A stretch of 64,000 nt of DNA from Neptunomonas marina. GTDB lineage: Bacteria > Pseudomonadota > Gammaproteobacteria > Pseudomonadales > Balneatricaceae. This document shows, piece after piece, positions 1 through 8,959 of the stretch; the stretch's first letter is position 1, and each line of letters starts with the position of its first letter. The position numbers and the translations under genes are program-made. The notes below the pieces were generated by a model. The model saw nothing but the letters and a program-made list of their open reading frames with translations. It was not told where the DNA came from and made no database searches. The stretch covers positions 651,485 to 715,484 of the forward strand of contig NZ_SACQ01000001.1 of NCBI RefSeq assembly GCF_004005935.1, given 5' to 3'.

Positions 1-1
1 T

Positions 2-616
2 ATCTATACCGAGGATATGTTGCAACTGTTCGGTTTGCAGCCTTGTCATGATTGGCAAGCGGTTAGTCAGTCGCTGGACTCACATGCTTTTGCGTTTATG
101 AGCATCGATACGCTAGTGCCTAAGCTCGGCGATATTATCGAACTACGGAACATCTTTGGTTTACGCTCGCCCGTGCACACGCTATGCCGCCTGATTAACC
201 CGCTGCAGGCTGAATATACCGTCGATGGTGTATTCCATCCGGCCTACGCCCCCATGCACCAGCAGGCGAGCTACCTGTTGGCGATGCAGAACAGCTTAAC
301 CATCCGTGGTGACGGTGGCGAAGCAGAGTTAAAACCTGATAGTGATTGCGAGGTACGCTGGATTCGCCAAGGGGAACTGTCGGATACCACATGGTCACGT
401 ATCTACGAGCGCCGATTAGTTAAGGACCCAAGCCTCGATGTAACCTTGTTACCTGCCGTTTGGCGTGGTGAGAAAAGCCATCAGTATGGAGAGGGAGCGG
501 TGATCACGACACTTGCAGCCGTGCTTTTGTTGCGTGGGCGTGCTGCCGACCACGCTGAGGCGGTCGTTCAGGCGACCTCCATGTGGGAAAACCGCTCCCG
601 CGAGCGGTTTCAGTAA
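2..616 (+). CDS. ybiB: YbiB/TrpD2-like protein, C-terminal part (cut by window edge)
   Basis: The frame is open to the left edge, so the gene begins upstream and only about 204 C-terminal residues are visible. The segments RNIFGLRSPVHTL, HPAYAPMHQQASYLLAM and IRGDGGEAEL correspond in order to conserved blocks of E. coli YbiB, a protein with the anthranilate-phosphoribosyltransferase (TrpD) fold. The family lacks proven TrpD activity; E. coli YbiB is known as a nucleic-acid-binding, SOS-linked protein, so the role here is inferred. The gene ends 10 bp before the stop of the convergent antiporter gene, and I see no terminator between them. An internal ATG at 17 is not the start, because the family N-terminal half is missing. 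The family call is by remembered similarity. Confidence 0.65.
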   Translation: MYTEDMLQLFGLQPCHDWQAVSQSLDSHAFAFMSIDTLVPKLGDIIELRNIFGLRSPVHTLCRLINPLQAEYTVDGVFHPAYAPMHQQASYLLAMQNSLTIRGDGGEAELKPDSDCEVRWIRQGELSDTTWSRIYERRLVKDPSLDVTLLPAVWRGEKSHQYGEGAVITTLAAVLLLRGRAADHAEAVVQATSMWENRSRERFQ

Positions 617-625
617 CCCAACGAT

Positions 626-1795
626 TTAGTCGCGGCGCAGTTTATCTGAGATAGCGATAGGTGATGGATAGTTAAAGATGACCACATAGGTCGATATCAA
701 AAAGGTCAGGATTGCGGTTGCCTGTATAACGTGTGATGCAACCTGACCAATCATCGCTGAACCTGCCGCAATATAGGCGATCAGTAGTGAAAATTCGCTA
801 ATCTGCCCTAGGCGAAAGCCAACTTCCCATGCCATTTTGTCGTTCTCTTTGATCGTGCGGAGCAGAAAACGGAACACCAGTGGTTTTAAAGCAATCACCG
901 CAATCGCGAGCAGTATTGATGGGACGATAATCTCGCCAACTAAACCAAGATTGAAGCTTGCGCCGACCGAGAAGAAAAACAAGATCAAGAAGAAGTCACG
1001 CAACGGTTTTAAGCTGGTTGCGATATATTGAGAGATCGGACTGGTGGCTAATGCAACACCTGCAAAGAATGCGCCCATCTCGGCGGATAAGCCCATCGCT
1101 TGTGCGGCTTCTGCCATCCCCAAACACCAGCCGATGGCGAGTAAAAAGATATACTCATGGAAGCGGTCGAAGCGTTGGATAAGTTTCAGTACAACGTGCT
1201 TAACCAGCAGAAGGCCCATAATGATCAGAACGGGCAGCGCGAGGAGTGGCTTCACCATGCCAAACCAACTGGTATCTTCTGATTGCCCGCTGTAAAGCAC
1301 CAGTAGCACGATGATTGCTATAACGTCTTGCAATAGCAGCAAGCCAACAACTAACTCGCCGGTATGTCGGTGGTGTAGCACGGTTGTGGGTAGCAACTTA
1401 ATCCCAATAATGGTGCTAGAAAACATCAATGCAGCACCAATAATCACCGCTTCAAGTTGGGTGAAGCCAAACAGCACGCCAGCACCATAGCCGATCGCCA
1501 TGAATATCAGTGAGCTACCTAACGCGACCCATGTGGCTTTTTTTAGCATCTGCACAAGGTGAGAAGGCTGCATGTCTAGACCGAGTAGGAAGAGCAGAAA
1601 AATAATCCCGATATGTGAGATGTCGGTCATGAGTGCCGTATCAGAGATGCTGCCGACACCGTAAGGTCCTAAAATTGCACCAATCACAATGTATGCAACG
1701 AGCAGAGGCTGGCGCGTATAGAGTGCGGCAGATGCCAGCACGGCAGCGCCGGTGAAGATCAGAAAAAAAGAGAAAACTATCGAGTGCTCAGCCAT
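626..1795 (-). CDS. Monovalent cation:proton antiporter, CPA2 (Kef-like) membrane domain only
   Basis: A 389-residue polytopic protein with about 12 hydrophobic segments and a very short cytosolic tail. It matches the Na+/H+ exchanger (CPA2/KefB) fold: LLFLLGLDMQP, the discontinuous-helix region SSTIIGIKLLP, LLLQDVIAII and the later GFRLGQISEFSLL segment that is typical of Kef-type proteins. It should exchange K+ or Na+ for H+ at the inner membrane. The TrkA-N/RCK nucleotide-binding domain of full-length KefB/KefC is absent, so gating by glutathione adducts is unlikely unless a separate regulator exists. The gene is transcribed divergently from nfuA with a shared 186-bp spacer. The ion specificity cannot be read from sequence. 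Confidence 0.85.
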   Translation of the reverse strand: MAEHSIVFSFFLIFTGAAVLASAALYTRQPLLVAYIVIGAILGPYGVGSISDTALMTDISHIGIIFLLFLLGLDMQPSHLVQMLKKATWVALGSSLIFMAIGYGAGVLFGFTQLEAVIIGAALMFSSTIIGIKLLPTTVLHHRHTGELVVGLLLLQDVIAIIVLLVLYSGQSEDTSWFGMVKPLLALPVLIIMGLLLVKHVVLKLIQRFDRFHEYIFLLAIGWCLGMAEAAQAMGLSAEMGAFFAGVALATSPISQYIATSLKPLRDFFLILFFFSVGASFNLGLVGEIIVPSILLAIAVIALKPLVFRFLLRTIKENDKMAWEVGFRLGQISEFSLLIAYIAAGSAMIGQVASHVIQATAILTFLISTYVVIFNYPSPIAISDKLRRD

Positions 1796-1981
1796 TTAGG
1801 GCGTCCCTGAGTTGTGATGCGTATAGTTTATCAGATGCTATTTACTGTTTCGAAGTGGTTTTACTGCAAGGTGATTGTTTCAATAATGGCGTCGTGTGTT
1901 TAATAACTGATAAATTTACTCAGGTATGTGAAAGGTGTATCCTATATCGAAAATCGCTAACAGAATTTTAGGTACTACTGC

Positions 1982-2581
1982 ATGGCACTCTCAATTACCG
2001 TAACGGAAGGCGCGGAAGACTATCTCGCTGAGCTACTCGAAAAACAAGATGTTGAAGGCATCGCGGTGCGTATGTTTGTGACTCAACCTGGCACACCATA
2101 CGCGGAAACGTGCTTAGCGTATTGTCGCCCGGACGAAGTTATTGAAGATGACGAAGTTCTTGAGTTAACGAAAATCCGCTTTTATTTTGAAAACAACAGC
2201 TTGCCATATCTTGAAGAGGCAATTGTTGATTACGCGCAAGACCGTATGGGCGGGCAGCTAACTATTAAAGCCCCCAATGCGAAGATGCCGCGAGTATCTG
2301 CTGACAGCCCAATGAGCGAGCAGATTAACTATATTCTCTATTCTGATATCAACCCTGGTCTGGCATCGCACGGTGGCGAGGTAAAGTTGGTTGAGCTGGT
2401 TGAAGAGACTGACGGGTACATCGCTGTGTTGCAGTTTGGCGGTGGTTGCCAAGGCTGTAGCGCGGTCGATTTGACACTTAAAGATGGTGTTGAAAAAACG
2501 TTAATGGAACGCTTACCTGGCTTGCTTGGTGTGCGCGATGTTACGGATCACACTGTAACTGATAACGCGTATTACAAATAA
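1982..2581 (+). CDS. nfuA: Fe-S biogenesis/repair protein NfuA
   Basis: 199 residues, the usual NfuA length. The N-terminal half (about 1-95) is a degenerate A-type (IscA-like) domain and the C-terminal half (about 110-190) is a Nfu domain with the cluster-binding CxxC pair C156/C159 in GGGCQGCSA. In E. coli the protein holds a 4Fe-4S cluster at the dimer interface and delivers it to apo-proteins under oxidative or iron stress. The CxxC is complete, so the protein should be functional. The ATG at 1982 gives the standard [10 protein letters not shown] start. A weak hairpin follows at 2591-2617. The next gene is lon, not clpX, so the common clpX-lon order is not kept here. Confidence 0.95.
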   Translation: MALSITVTEGAEDYLAELLEKQDVEGIAVRMFVTQPGTPYAETCLAYCRPDEVIEDDEVLELTKIRFYFENNSLPYLEEAIVDYAQDRMGGQLTIKAPNAKMPRVSADSPMSEQINYILYSDINPGLASHGGEVKLVELVEETDGYIAVLQFGGGCQGCSAVDLTLKDGVEKTLMERLPGLLGVRDVTDHTVTDNAYYK

Positions 2582-2590
2582 GTATCTCAC

Positions 2591-2617
2591 AGCGCCTCGG
2601 TTTGATGGGGCGCTTTA
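2591..2617 (+). terminator. Weak hairpin after nfuA
   Basis: Stem AGCGCC (2591-2596) with GGCGCT (2609-2614), followed by TTA only. It is a plausible but weak intrinsic terminator because there is no real T tract. Confidence 0.35.
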
Positions 2618-2693
2618 TACCGCTTGACCCCCTATCTCACTGCCTATTATCACTTTTAGTACAGAAAACCTGACAATTTAATTCATAAATACG

Positions 2694-2723
2694 CTTGTTT
2701 TCTGTGTTAGTAGTCCCATATTT
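2694..2723 (+). promoter_or_regulatory. Sigma32-like heat-shock promoter of lon
   Basis: CTTGTTT (2694-2700), a 13-bp spacer, then TCCCATATTT (2714-2723). This resembles the sigma32 consensus CTTGAAA-N11-16-CCCCATNT, and lon is a classical heat-shock gene in Enterobacteria. A sigma70 reading (TTGTTT-N18-TATTTA) of the same bases is also possible. The transcript would have a leader of about 75 nt. Confidence 0.6.
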
Positions 2724-2811
2724 AATATTCAGACGTATAAAAGTTGTAGTTTTCGTTTTTTCGCGCCTTAACACTTTTTAGAGGGCGCCCTGCAGAGAGG
2801 CCATGCCAATT

Positions 2812-5238
2812 ATGGATCAGTTCGAAGTTGCCGACGAGGTAATCAATGTAGAGCTTCCCGTGCTGCCGCTACGTGATGTTGTTGTTTATCCTCATATGGT
2901 CATCCCACTTTTTGTTGGCCGAGAGAAGTCCATCGAAGCGCTAGAAGCTGCGATGGAATCAAATAAAGAGATTCTGCTTATCGCTCAGAAGAACGCATCT
3001 GAGGATGAGCCAACTGCCGACGACCTTTTCGAAGTCGGCACTGTAGCGAGCGTCCTGCAGATGCTCAAGCTGCCGGATGGCACCGTAAAAGTATTGGTAG
3101 AGGGTGACTATCGAGCTAAGATTCAGAGCTTAGAAAGCTACGAAGGCTACTTCATGGCCGAAGTGCAAAGCTTGCCTGTTGAATCACTCAAAGAGGCCGA
3201 AGGCGAAGTTTACAAGCGCACGGCACTTGAGCAGTTTGAGCGCTTTATCCAGATCAACAAGAAGATCCCATCTGAGGTACTAACCTCTTTGCAAGGTATC
3301 GATGATATTGGCCGTTTGTCCGACACGATTGCCGCGCACATGACACTCAAGCTTGATGAGAAACAAGTCATCCTAGAGATGCTAGACAGCCGTCAGCGTC
3401 TTGAGCACCTGATGTCTCTGATGGAAGCTGAAATTGATCTGGTTGAAGTCGAGAAACGCATCCGTGGCCGTGTTAAGAAGCAGATGGAGAAGAGCCAACG
3501 CGAGTACTATCTGAATGAGCAGATGAAAGCCATTCAGAAAGAGCTTGGCGATCTTGACGAAAACGGCACCAGTGACATCGAAGAGCTGAAAAATCGTATT
3601 GATTCAGCCGGTATGCCAAAAGAGGCTTACGATAAAACGATTGCCGAATACAACAAGCTGAAAATGATGTCGCCAATGTCTGCTGAAGCGACCGTTGTGC
3701 GCGGCTACATCGATTGGATGTTGCAGCTACCGTGGAATAAGCGCTCCAAAGTGCGCCACGATATGAAACGCGCTGAACAGATTCTTGATGAGGATCATTT
3801 CGGTCTTGAGGAAGTGAAAGAGCGTATCCTCGAGTACTTGGCGGTGCAGAAGCGCGTTAAAAAGCTCAAAGGTCCGATTCTTTGTTTGGTAGGGCCTCCG
3901 GGTGTGGGTAAAACGTCTCTTGGCCGCTCGATTGCGCGCGCGACTAACCGTAAGTATGTTCGCATGGCGTTAGGTGGGGTGCGCGATGAGGCGGAGATCC
4001 GGGGACATCGCCGTACCTACATCGGTTCAATGCCGGGTAAGCTAATCCAAAAAATGGCTAAGGTTGGCGTTCGCAATCCTCTGTTCTTACTTGATGAGAT
4101 CGACAAAATGGGCATGGATCAGCGTGGTGATCCAGCGTCTGCCCTGCTTGAGGTACTCGACCCAGAACAAAATGGCACCTTTAACGACCACTACTTGGAA
4201 GTCGATTACGACCTTTCCGATGTAATGTTCGTATGTACATCGAACTCCATGAACATTCCGGGTCCATTGCTTGACCGTATGGAGCTGATTCGTATTCCGG
4301 GTTATACGGAAGATGAGAAGTTAAATATTGCGCGTAAGTATTTGGTTCCAAAGCAGATTAAGCAAAACGGGTTGAAGCCAACCGAGCTCGAACTAACCGA
4401 TGATGCGATCTTGGCCTTAGTACGCTACTACACGCGTGAAGCAGGCGTACGTGGATTGGAACGCGAGATCGCTAAGATTTGTCGTAAGGTCGTTAAAGAG
4501 ATCTCACTGGGCAAAGCGAAAGCACCTATTACGATTCAGCCGGACGCGTTGGAAGAGTACAGCGGTGTTCAGAAGCACAAGTTTGGTCTAGCGGAAGAGA
4601 AAGATCAGGTTGGTCATGTGACAGGCTTGGCTTGGACGCAGGTAGGCGGCGATATTCTGAGTATCGAAGCAACGGTAGTACCGGGTAAAGGCCGTCAGGT
4701 GACAACGGGTAGCCTGGGTGATGTTATGAAAGAGTCGATCCAAGCTGCATTGACGGTTGTACGCAGCCGAGCGATCGGTTTAGGTATCAAAAGCGACTTC
4801 CATGAAAAGCAAGACGTGCATATTCACGTACCAGAGGGTGCAACACCTAAAGATGGCCCAAGCGCCGGTATCGGTATGTGTACGGCGTTAGTTTCGGCCT
4901 TAACTGATATCCCAGTGAAGTCAGATGTTGCCATGACCGGGGAGATTACCTTGCGTGGACAGGTGCTTCCGATTGGCGGTTTGAAGGAGAAATTACTCGC
5001 AGCACACCGCGGTGGCATCAAGACAGTTATCATTCCTGATGAAAATCAACGTGACCTGAAGGAAATACCTGATAACATTAAAGCTGATCTGACTATTTGT
5101 CCGGTGAAGTGGATTGATGAGGTGCTGGATATCGCACTGAAATATCAGCCAGAGCCACTGACGGAAGAACCGGTTGATCACACTTCATCCAAAAAAAAAT
5201 CTAAGAAATCCAGTGCGGCGCAAATAAAGACGCATTAA
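2812..5238 (+). CDS. lon: ATP-dependent protease Lon
   Basis: Full-length Lon: N-terminal substrate-binding LON domain (LPVLPLRDVVVYPHMVIPL), a helical middle region, an AAA+ domain with Walker A GPPGVGKT at about residue 364 (counted from the upstream ATG at 2803) and Walker B LFLLDEIDK, and a C-terminal S16 peptidase domain with the Ser-Lys dyad S687 (in KDGPSAG) and K730. It degrades misfolded and regulatory proteins in the cytosol. Two in-frame ATGs exist, 2803 and 2812. The only Shine-Dalgarno-like AGAGAGG ends at 2800, which suits 2812 (11 nt) far better than 2803 (2 nt). The C-terminus has a short lysine-rich tail. The upstream sigma32-like element fits heat-shock control. Confidence 0.97.
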   Translation: MDQFEVADEVINVELPVLPLRDVVVYPHMVIPLFVGREKSIEALEAAMESNKEILLIAQKNASEDEPTADDLFEVGTVASVLQMLKLPDGTVKVLVEGDYRAKIQSLESYEGYFMAEVQSLPVESLKEAEGEVYKRTALEQFERFIQINKKIPSEVLTSLQGIDDIGRLSDTIAAHMTLKLDEKQVILEMLDSRQRLEHLMSLMEAEIDLVEVEKRIRGRVKKQMEKSQREYYLNEQMKAIQKELGDLDENGTSDIEELKNRIDSAGMPKEAYDKTIAEYNKLKMMSPMSAEATVVRGYIDWMLQLPWNKRSKVRHDMKRAEQILDEDHFGLEEVKERILEYLAVQKRVKKLKGPILCLVGPPGVGKTSLGRSIARATNRKYVRMALGGVRDEAEIRGHRRTYIGSMPGKLIQKMAKVGVRNPLFLLDEIDKMGMDQRGDPASALLEVLDPEQNGTFNDHYLEVDYDLSDVMFVCTSNSMNIPGPLLDRMELIRIPGYTEDEKLNIARKYLVPKQIKQNGLKPTELELTDDAILALVRYYTREAGVRGLEREIAKICRKVVKEISLGKAKAPITIQPDALEEYSGVQKHKFGLAEEKDQVGHVTGLAWTQVGGDILSIEATVVPGKGRQVTTGSLGDVMKESIQAALTVVRSRAIGLGIKSDFHEKQDVHIHVPEGATPKDGPSAGIGMCTALVSALTDIPVKSDVAMTGEITLRGQVLPIGGLKEKLLAAHRGGIKTVIIPDENQRDLKEIPDNIKADLTICPVKWIDEVLDIALKYQPEPLTEEPVDHTSSKKKSKKSSAAQIKTH

Positions 5239-5271
5239 TCGCAAACATAGGCAGAATCAGGGGTGTAGAGC

Positions 5272-5301
5272 TTGACACCCATTTCTGCCAGTTGGTATAA
5301 A
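5272..5301 (+). promoter_or_regulatory. Sigma70 promoter of hupB
   Basis: TTGACA (5272-5277), an 18-bp spacer and TATAAA (5296-5301), about 65 bp before the hupB start. It gives hupB a strong promoter independent of lon. Confidence 0.75.
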
Positions 5302-5371
5302 GTGCGAGATATTTGTGCTGAGCATGGACTACAGAACATAAAAAATAATCGACTCGATAAAGGGGAACATC

Positions 5372-5647
5372 GTGAACAAGTCTGAACTGATCGACGCTAT
5401 CGCAGCTTCTGCAGACATTTCAAAAGCAGCTGCCGGTCGCGCATTGGACGGCGCCCTGGACGCTGTGACTTCTACACTACAGAAAGGTGAATCTGTAGCT
5501 TTAGTTGGTTTTGGTACTTTTTCTGTTAAAGAGCGTGCTGCACGTACAGGCCGTAACCCACAGACTGGTAAGCCAATCGAAATTTCAGCAGCTACTCTGC
5601 CTACATTCAAACCAGGCAAAGCACTGAAAGACGCAGTAAACAAGTAA
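5372..5647 (+). CDS. hupB: Nucleoid protein HU, beta-type
   Basis: 91 residues, the normal length for HU. The start [20 protein letters not shown] and the DNA-clasping arm region [10 protein letters not shown] are diagnostic of bacterial HU/IHF-type histone-like proteins, here closest to HU-beta. It binds and bends DNA without sequence specificity and compacts the nucleoid. Translation starts at a GTG (5372) 7 bp after AAGGGG. The position directly after lon and before ppiD is the common arrangement in gammaproteobacteria, which supports HupB rather than HupA. A strong TTGACA/TATAAA promoter lies in the lon-hupB gap. Confidence 0.96.
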   Translation: MNKSELIDAIAASADISKAAAGRALDGALDAVTSTLQKGESVALVGFGTFSVKERAARTGRNPQTGKPIEISAATLPTFKPGKALKDAVNK

Positions 5648-5689
5648 ACTCTTTTTGCCTGGCCGCTTGACGGCCAAGCCTAAGGTCAG

Positions 5690-5766
5690 GGAGCGGTAGT
5701 TCAGTTGGTTAGAATACCTGCCTGTCACGCAGGGGGTCGCGGGTTCGAGTCCCGTCCGTTCCGCCA
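5690..5766 (+). tRNA. tRNA-Asp (anticodon GTC)
   Basis: 77-nt cloverleaf starting GGAGCGG and ending in an encoded CCA. The anticodon GTC is at 5724-5726 inside CCTGTCACGCAGG. It is nearly identical to E. coli tRNA-Asp as I remember it. The gene sits between hupB and ppiD and is followed at once by an intrinsic terminator. Confidence 0.97.
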
Positions 5767-5773
5767 GACAGAA

Positions 5774-5805
5774 AAGGCGCATTCAGGAGAATGCGCCTTT
5801 TTTTT
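5774..5805 (+). terminator. Intrinsic terminator after tRNA-Asp
   Basis: Perfect 11-bp stem AAGGCGCATTC (5774-5784) with GAATGCGCCTT (5789-5799), a 4-nt loop, and a T run to 5805. Confidence 0.9.
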
Positions 5806-5831
5806 GAAGTTTTGGATTTTTAAGGTGAGCC

Positions 5832-7715
5832 ATGCTGCAATCAATCCGAGATAACTCTCAAAGTATTGTTGCCAAGATCATTGTTGGTTTAATAATCGTT
5901 ACCTTTGCACTATTTGGTGTTGAGTCTCTAGTAAGTTTGACGGCGGGTTCTGATGCGCCGGCAACAGTTAACGGCGAAGAGATTACTCAACAGGAGTTTT
6001 ATCAGGCAACTGAGCTGCAGCGTCGTCAACTGCTATCCCAGATGGGAGAAAATGCAGATCCAACCTTGCTGGATGAGAATCTCATTCAAAACATGGTGTT
6101 GGATTCGCTTATTGAGCAAAAAACGCTTCTTTTAGCGGCTCAAGATCAGGGCTTACTGATCTCTGATCGTATGATTGATCAGATGATCGTCAGCACGCCA
6201 GATTTCCAACTTGACGGTAAGTTTTCAGCTGAACAGTTCGAGGCTGTGCTGCGCAACGTTGGCCTCACACCGCTGATGTACCGTGATTTAATGCGCAAAG
6301 AGCGCTTAATTCAGCAGACTAAAAATGCGATTGAATTCTCTGCTTTTAGCACATCAGGTGCAGTAGAGCAGCTAGTGGCGCTTGATCGTCAAACACGTAG
6401 CTTTAGTTACTTCCCACTCTCTCTCGAGCAAGCAAAGCAAAGCGTTAATGTCACGGACGCTGAAGTAGCGGCACGATACGAAGAGCAAAAAGACAGCCTG
6501 TTGACCGATGAGCAGGTTGTTATCGAATACATCTTATTGGACAAGCTCGCATTGCGTGACACCATTTCGGTGTCCGAAGATGACTTGCGTGCGCAATATG
6601 ATCAACTACTCGCATCATTTAAAGCTGAAGAGCAGCGCCCTGTTGCCCACATTTTGGTTGAAATTAACGGGGATGTTGATGAGGCAGCAGCTCTAGCTAA
6701 AGCCAACGACCTTAAGGCTCAGTTAGACGCTGGTGTTGACTTCGCTGAGCTTGCTAAGGCTGAGTCAGACGATATTGGCTCTGCTGCATCTGGTGGTGAT
6801 CTTGGTGTGAATGGTAAAGGCGTATTTGTTTCTGAGTTCGAAGATGCAATGTTCGCCTTGGACGCTGGAGCGATCTCTGAGCCTGTTAAAACTGAATTTG
6901 GCTATCACGTTATCAAAGTAGGTGAATTGTCTGAAAAGACACCTCCAACCTTCGCAGAAGCTAAGTTTGATCTAACTGACGAAGCGACAGACAACAAAGT
7001 TGAAGCTCTGTATGTGGAGAAGCTGGAGCAGTTAGCAGATGTGTCCTTCTCTTCAGGTGATCTTATTGAGCCTTCAGAAGTATTGGATATTGCCATCGAA
7101 ACAGCTGCGCCATTTTCGCGTAACGGTGGCGATAATGCGGTGACTGAGAATAAGCGTGTTATCGATGCAGCGTTTAGTGCCGAACTGATCCAAGACGGCG
7201 TTAACAGTGCGCCGATCGAACTAGATAGTGACCGCACGGTTGTTATCCGTGTCAAAGAGCACCAGCCACCGCGCCCACAGGCGCTGGAAGAAGTTGCTCA
7301 GCTGCTGAAAGAAACGCTACAGACAGAGAAAGCTGCAGCGGTTTTGAAGGAGCAGGCTGACGCTGCAGTAGCGGCATTGCAGGAGGGTAGCGATATCAAT
7401 ACCGTTGCTGCTGGCCGTGCTGTTTCCAATGAAGAAAACGTCTCCCGTACCGCGAGCGAAATCGATCCAGCGTTATTACAGCAGGTGTTTGCAATGGCAA
7501 AACCTGTTGCTGGTAAGGCAACAACGGGTACCGCTGAGCTATCAGATGGCAGTCTGGCGGTTGTGTCGCTTACCGGCGTTACAGTGCCGACGGCAGAGAT
7601 ATCTGCGGATGAGCAACGCTTTATTGAAGGCTTCTTGCAGTCCCGAGTTGGGCAGCAGGAATACCAAGGTGCCGTTGAAGTTTTGAAAGATGCAGCTGTA
7701 GTTGAAAAACTGTAG
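5832..7715 (+). CDS. ppiD: Periplasmic folding factor PpiD (SurA-N/parvulin)
   Basis: 627 residues, the usual PpiD size. A cytosolic stub is followed by one membrane anchor (about residues 13-36, IVAKIIVGLIIVTFALFGV), then a SurA-like N-terminal chaperone region, a parvulin peptidyl-prolyl isomerase domain (about 265-365, with ARPVAHILVEIN-like start, GSAASGGDLG and EFGYHVIKV) and a second chaperone-like C-terminal region. It is anchored in the inner membrane near the SecYEG exit and helps fold outer-membrane and periplasmic proteins. The parvulin domain keeps the family's recognisable motifs, although the E. coli homologue has almost no isomerase activity. Its position after hupB matches many relatives. 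Confidence 0.93.
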   Translation: MLQSIRDNSQSIVAKIIVGLIIVTFALFGVESLVSLTAGSDAPATVNGEEITQQEFYQATELQRRQLLSQMGENADPTLLDENLIQNMVLDSLIEQKTLLLAAQDQGLLISDRMIDQMIVSTPDFQLDGKFSAEQFEAVLRNVGLTPLMYRDLMRKERLIQQTKNAIEFSAFSTSGAVEQLVALDRQTRSFSYFPLSLEQAKQSVNVTDAEVAARYEEQKDSLLTDEQVVIEYILLDKLALRDTISVSEDDLRAQYDQLLASFKAEEQRPVAHILVEINGDVDEAAALAKANDLKAQLDAGVDFAELAKAESDDIGSAASGGDLGVNGKGVFVSEFEDAMFALDAGAISEPVKTEFGYHVIKVGELSEKTPPTFAEAKFDLTDEATDNKVEALYVEKLEQLADVSFSSGDLIEPSEVLDIAIETAAPFSRNGGDNAVTENKRVIDAAFSAELIQDGVNSAPIELDSDRTVVIRVKEHQPPRPQALEEVAQLLKETLQTEKAAAVLKEQADAAVAALQEGSDINTVAAGRAVSNEENVSRTASEIDPALLQQVFAMAKPVAGKATTGTAELSDGSLAVVSLTGVTVPTAEISADEQRFIEGFLQSRVGQQEYQGAVEVLKDAAVVEKL

Positions 7716-7730
7716 CTGATATTTCGTATA

Positions 7731-7757
7731 AAAAAGCCCCGCTAAGCGGGGCTTTTT
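7731..7757. terminator. Bidirectional terminator between ppiD and the ketoacyl synthase gene
   Basis: Stem AAAAAGCCCCGC (7731-7742) and GCGGGGCTTTTT (7746-7757) with a 3-nt loop and a T run on both strands. It serves the two convergent genes. Confidence 0.92.
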
Positions 7758-7807
7758 TTGTGGATGTTTTGGCGATTATCGGGGCGGAAGTCCAAAGTCG
7801 CGCTAAG

Positions 7808-8926
7808 CTAGTACTTCCTCAGAACAAGGCTTCCGATAGAGTAGCCGGCACCAAATGAACAGATAACGCCCGTTGCTCCGCTTGAAAGGTCCTCATGGTT
7901 TAGTGCAAACGCTACGAGTGAGCCTGCAGATGCGGTATTCGCATAGCGATCTAACACGATGGGCGCTTTAGATGCATCAGCGTCGCGGCCTAAAAGCCGC
8001 TTCACAATCAGATTATTCATGTTGATATTGGCTTGATGCAGCCACCAGCGGTCTACCTTATGTGCTGACAAGTTGTGTTGCTCGATATGCGCTTCCAAAT
8101 GCTGAGCAGCCATGGGACACACTTCTTTGAAAACTTTTTTGCCGTTTTGGTGAAAGAGCGCAGCTTCCTCAAATGGGTCTGTATCGCTAACACGAGCGGT
8201 ATATCCGAAGTTGGAGCGGATGTTGTTTGAAAACTGCGTTTCTGCCCGTGTGCTTAAGATCTCATAGCAGTGTTCTGCGTGCGCTGTGGCTTTGCTTTCC
8301 ACAACGGTTGCAGTGGCTACATCACCGAAAATAAAATGGCTCTCTCGGTCAGTATAATTCACTTGGGGTGAGGTCAGCTCAGGGTTGATCACCAACACTG
8401 CGCGTGCGGTTTCAGCTTTAATCATTTCGTAGGCACGATGTAAACCAAATGTCGCAGCTGAACACGCCACAAGCATATCGAATGCAAAGCCTTTAATGCC
8501 CAATGCGTGCTGCACCTCGATAGCGATAGCGGGATAGGCGCGCTGAGTATAGGAGCAGGAGACGATGACTGCATCGATCTCTTGTGCTGACTTGTTAGCC
8601 GCGCTAAGCGCTTTTTTGGCGGCATCAAGCGCAATCTCGGCCTGATGGGATAGCTGGTCATCGCTTCTAGCCGCAATCTTTGGGCGCATACGATTTACGT
8701 CTAGCGTGCCCTCTTTGCAATAGGTATAGCGGCTTTTAATACCTGATGCTTTCTCGATAAACTCAGCACTCGATAGGGCTTTGGGCTCGCAAAGGCCTTG
8801 TGCAATTTGCTTGGCGTTGTGCTCATTAAACTGAGTGGCCCATGCGTTATATGCATCGACGAGCTCCGTGTTGCTGATGCTAAATGGCGGCGTCCATACC
8901 CCTACACCACTAATGACAACTGACAT
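7808..8926 (-). CDS. Beta-ketoacyl-ACP synthase III (FabH-like)
   Basis: 372-residue thiolase-fold condensing enzyme. The FabH catalytic set is complete: C155 (VACSAATFG), H297 (WLHQANIN) and N330 (YANTASAGS). FabH enzymes condense an acyl-CoA with malonyl-ACP to start a fatty-acid chain. The longer N-terminal region (about 320 residues is usual for FabH) resembles the Pseudomonas PA3286 type, which as I recall feeds medium-chain acyl-CoA from beta-oxidation into synthesis; that specificity is inference. It stands alone, not in a fab operon, and is convergent with ppiD and codirectional with the chemoreceptor gene, 33 bp downstream of it. Confidence 0.88.
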   Translation of the reverse strand: MSVVISGVGVWTPPFSISNTELVDAYNAWATQFNEHNAKQIAQGLCEPKALSSAEFIEKASGIKSRYTYCKEGTLDVNRMRPKIAARSDDQLSHQAEIALDAAKKALSAANKSAQEIDAVIVSCSYTQRAYPAIAIEVQHALGIKGFAFDMLVACSAATFGLHRAYEMIKAETARAVLVINPELTSPQVNYTDRESHFIFGDVATATVVESKATAHAEHCYEILSTRAETQFSNNIRSNFGYTARVSDTDPFEEAALFHQNGKKVFKEVCPMAAQHLEAHIEQHNLSAHKVDRWWLHQANINMNNLIVKRLLGRDADASKAPIVLDRYANTASAGSLVAFALNHEDLSSGATGVICSFGAGYSIGSLVLRKY

Positions 8927-8959
8927 ATCTACATCCTAGTCAGGCGCGTTGCCTAACAT

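Noticed and set aside
1-616. ybiB-like gene as a truncated pseudogene
   Set aside because: It is cut by the window edge only; the frame is open to base 2 without stops.
5657-5679. Hairpin between hupB and tRNA-Asp as a terminator
   Set aside because: TGGCCG/CGGCCA stem has T residues before and not after it on the plus strand; it does not look like a terminator in either direction.
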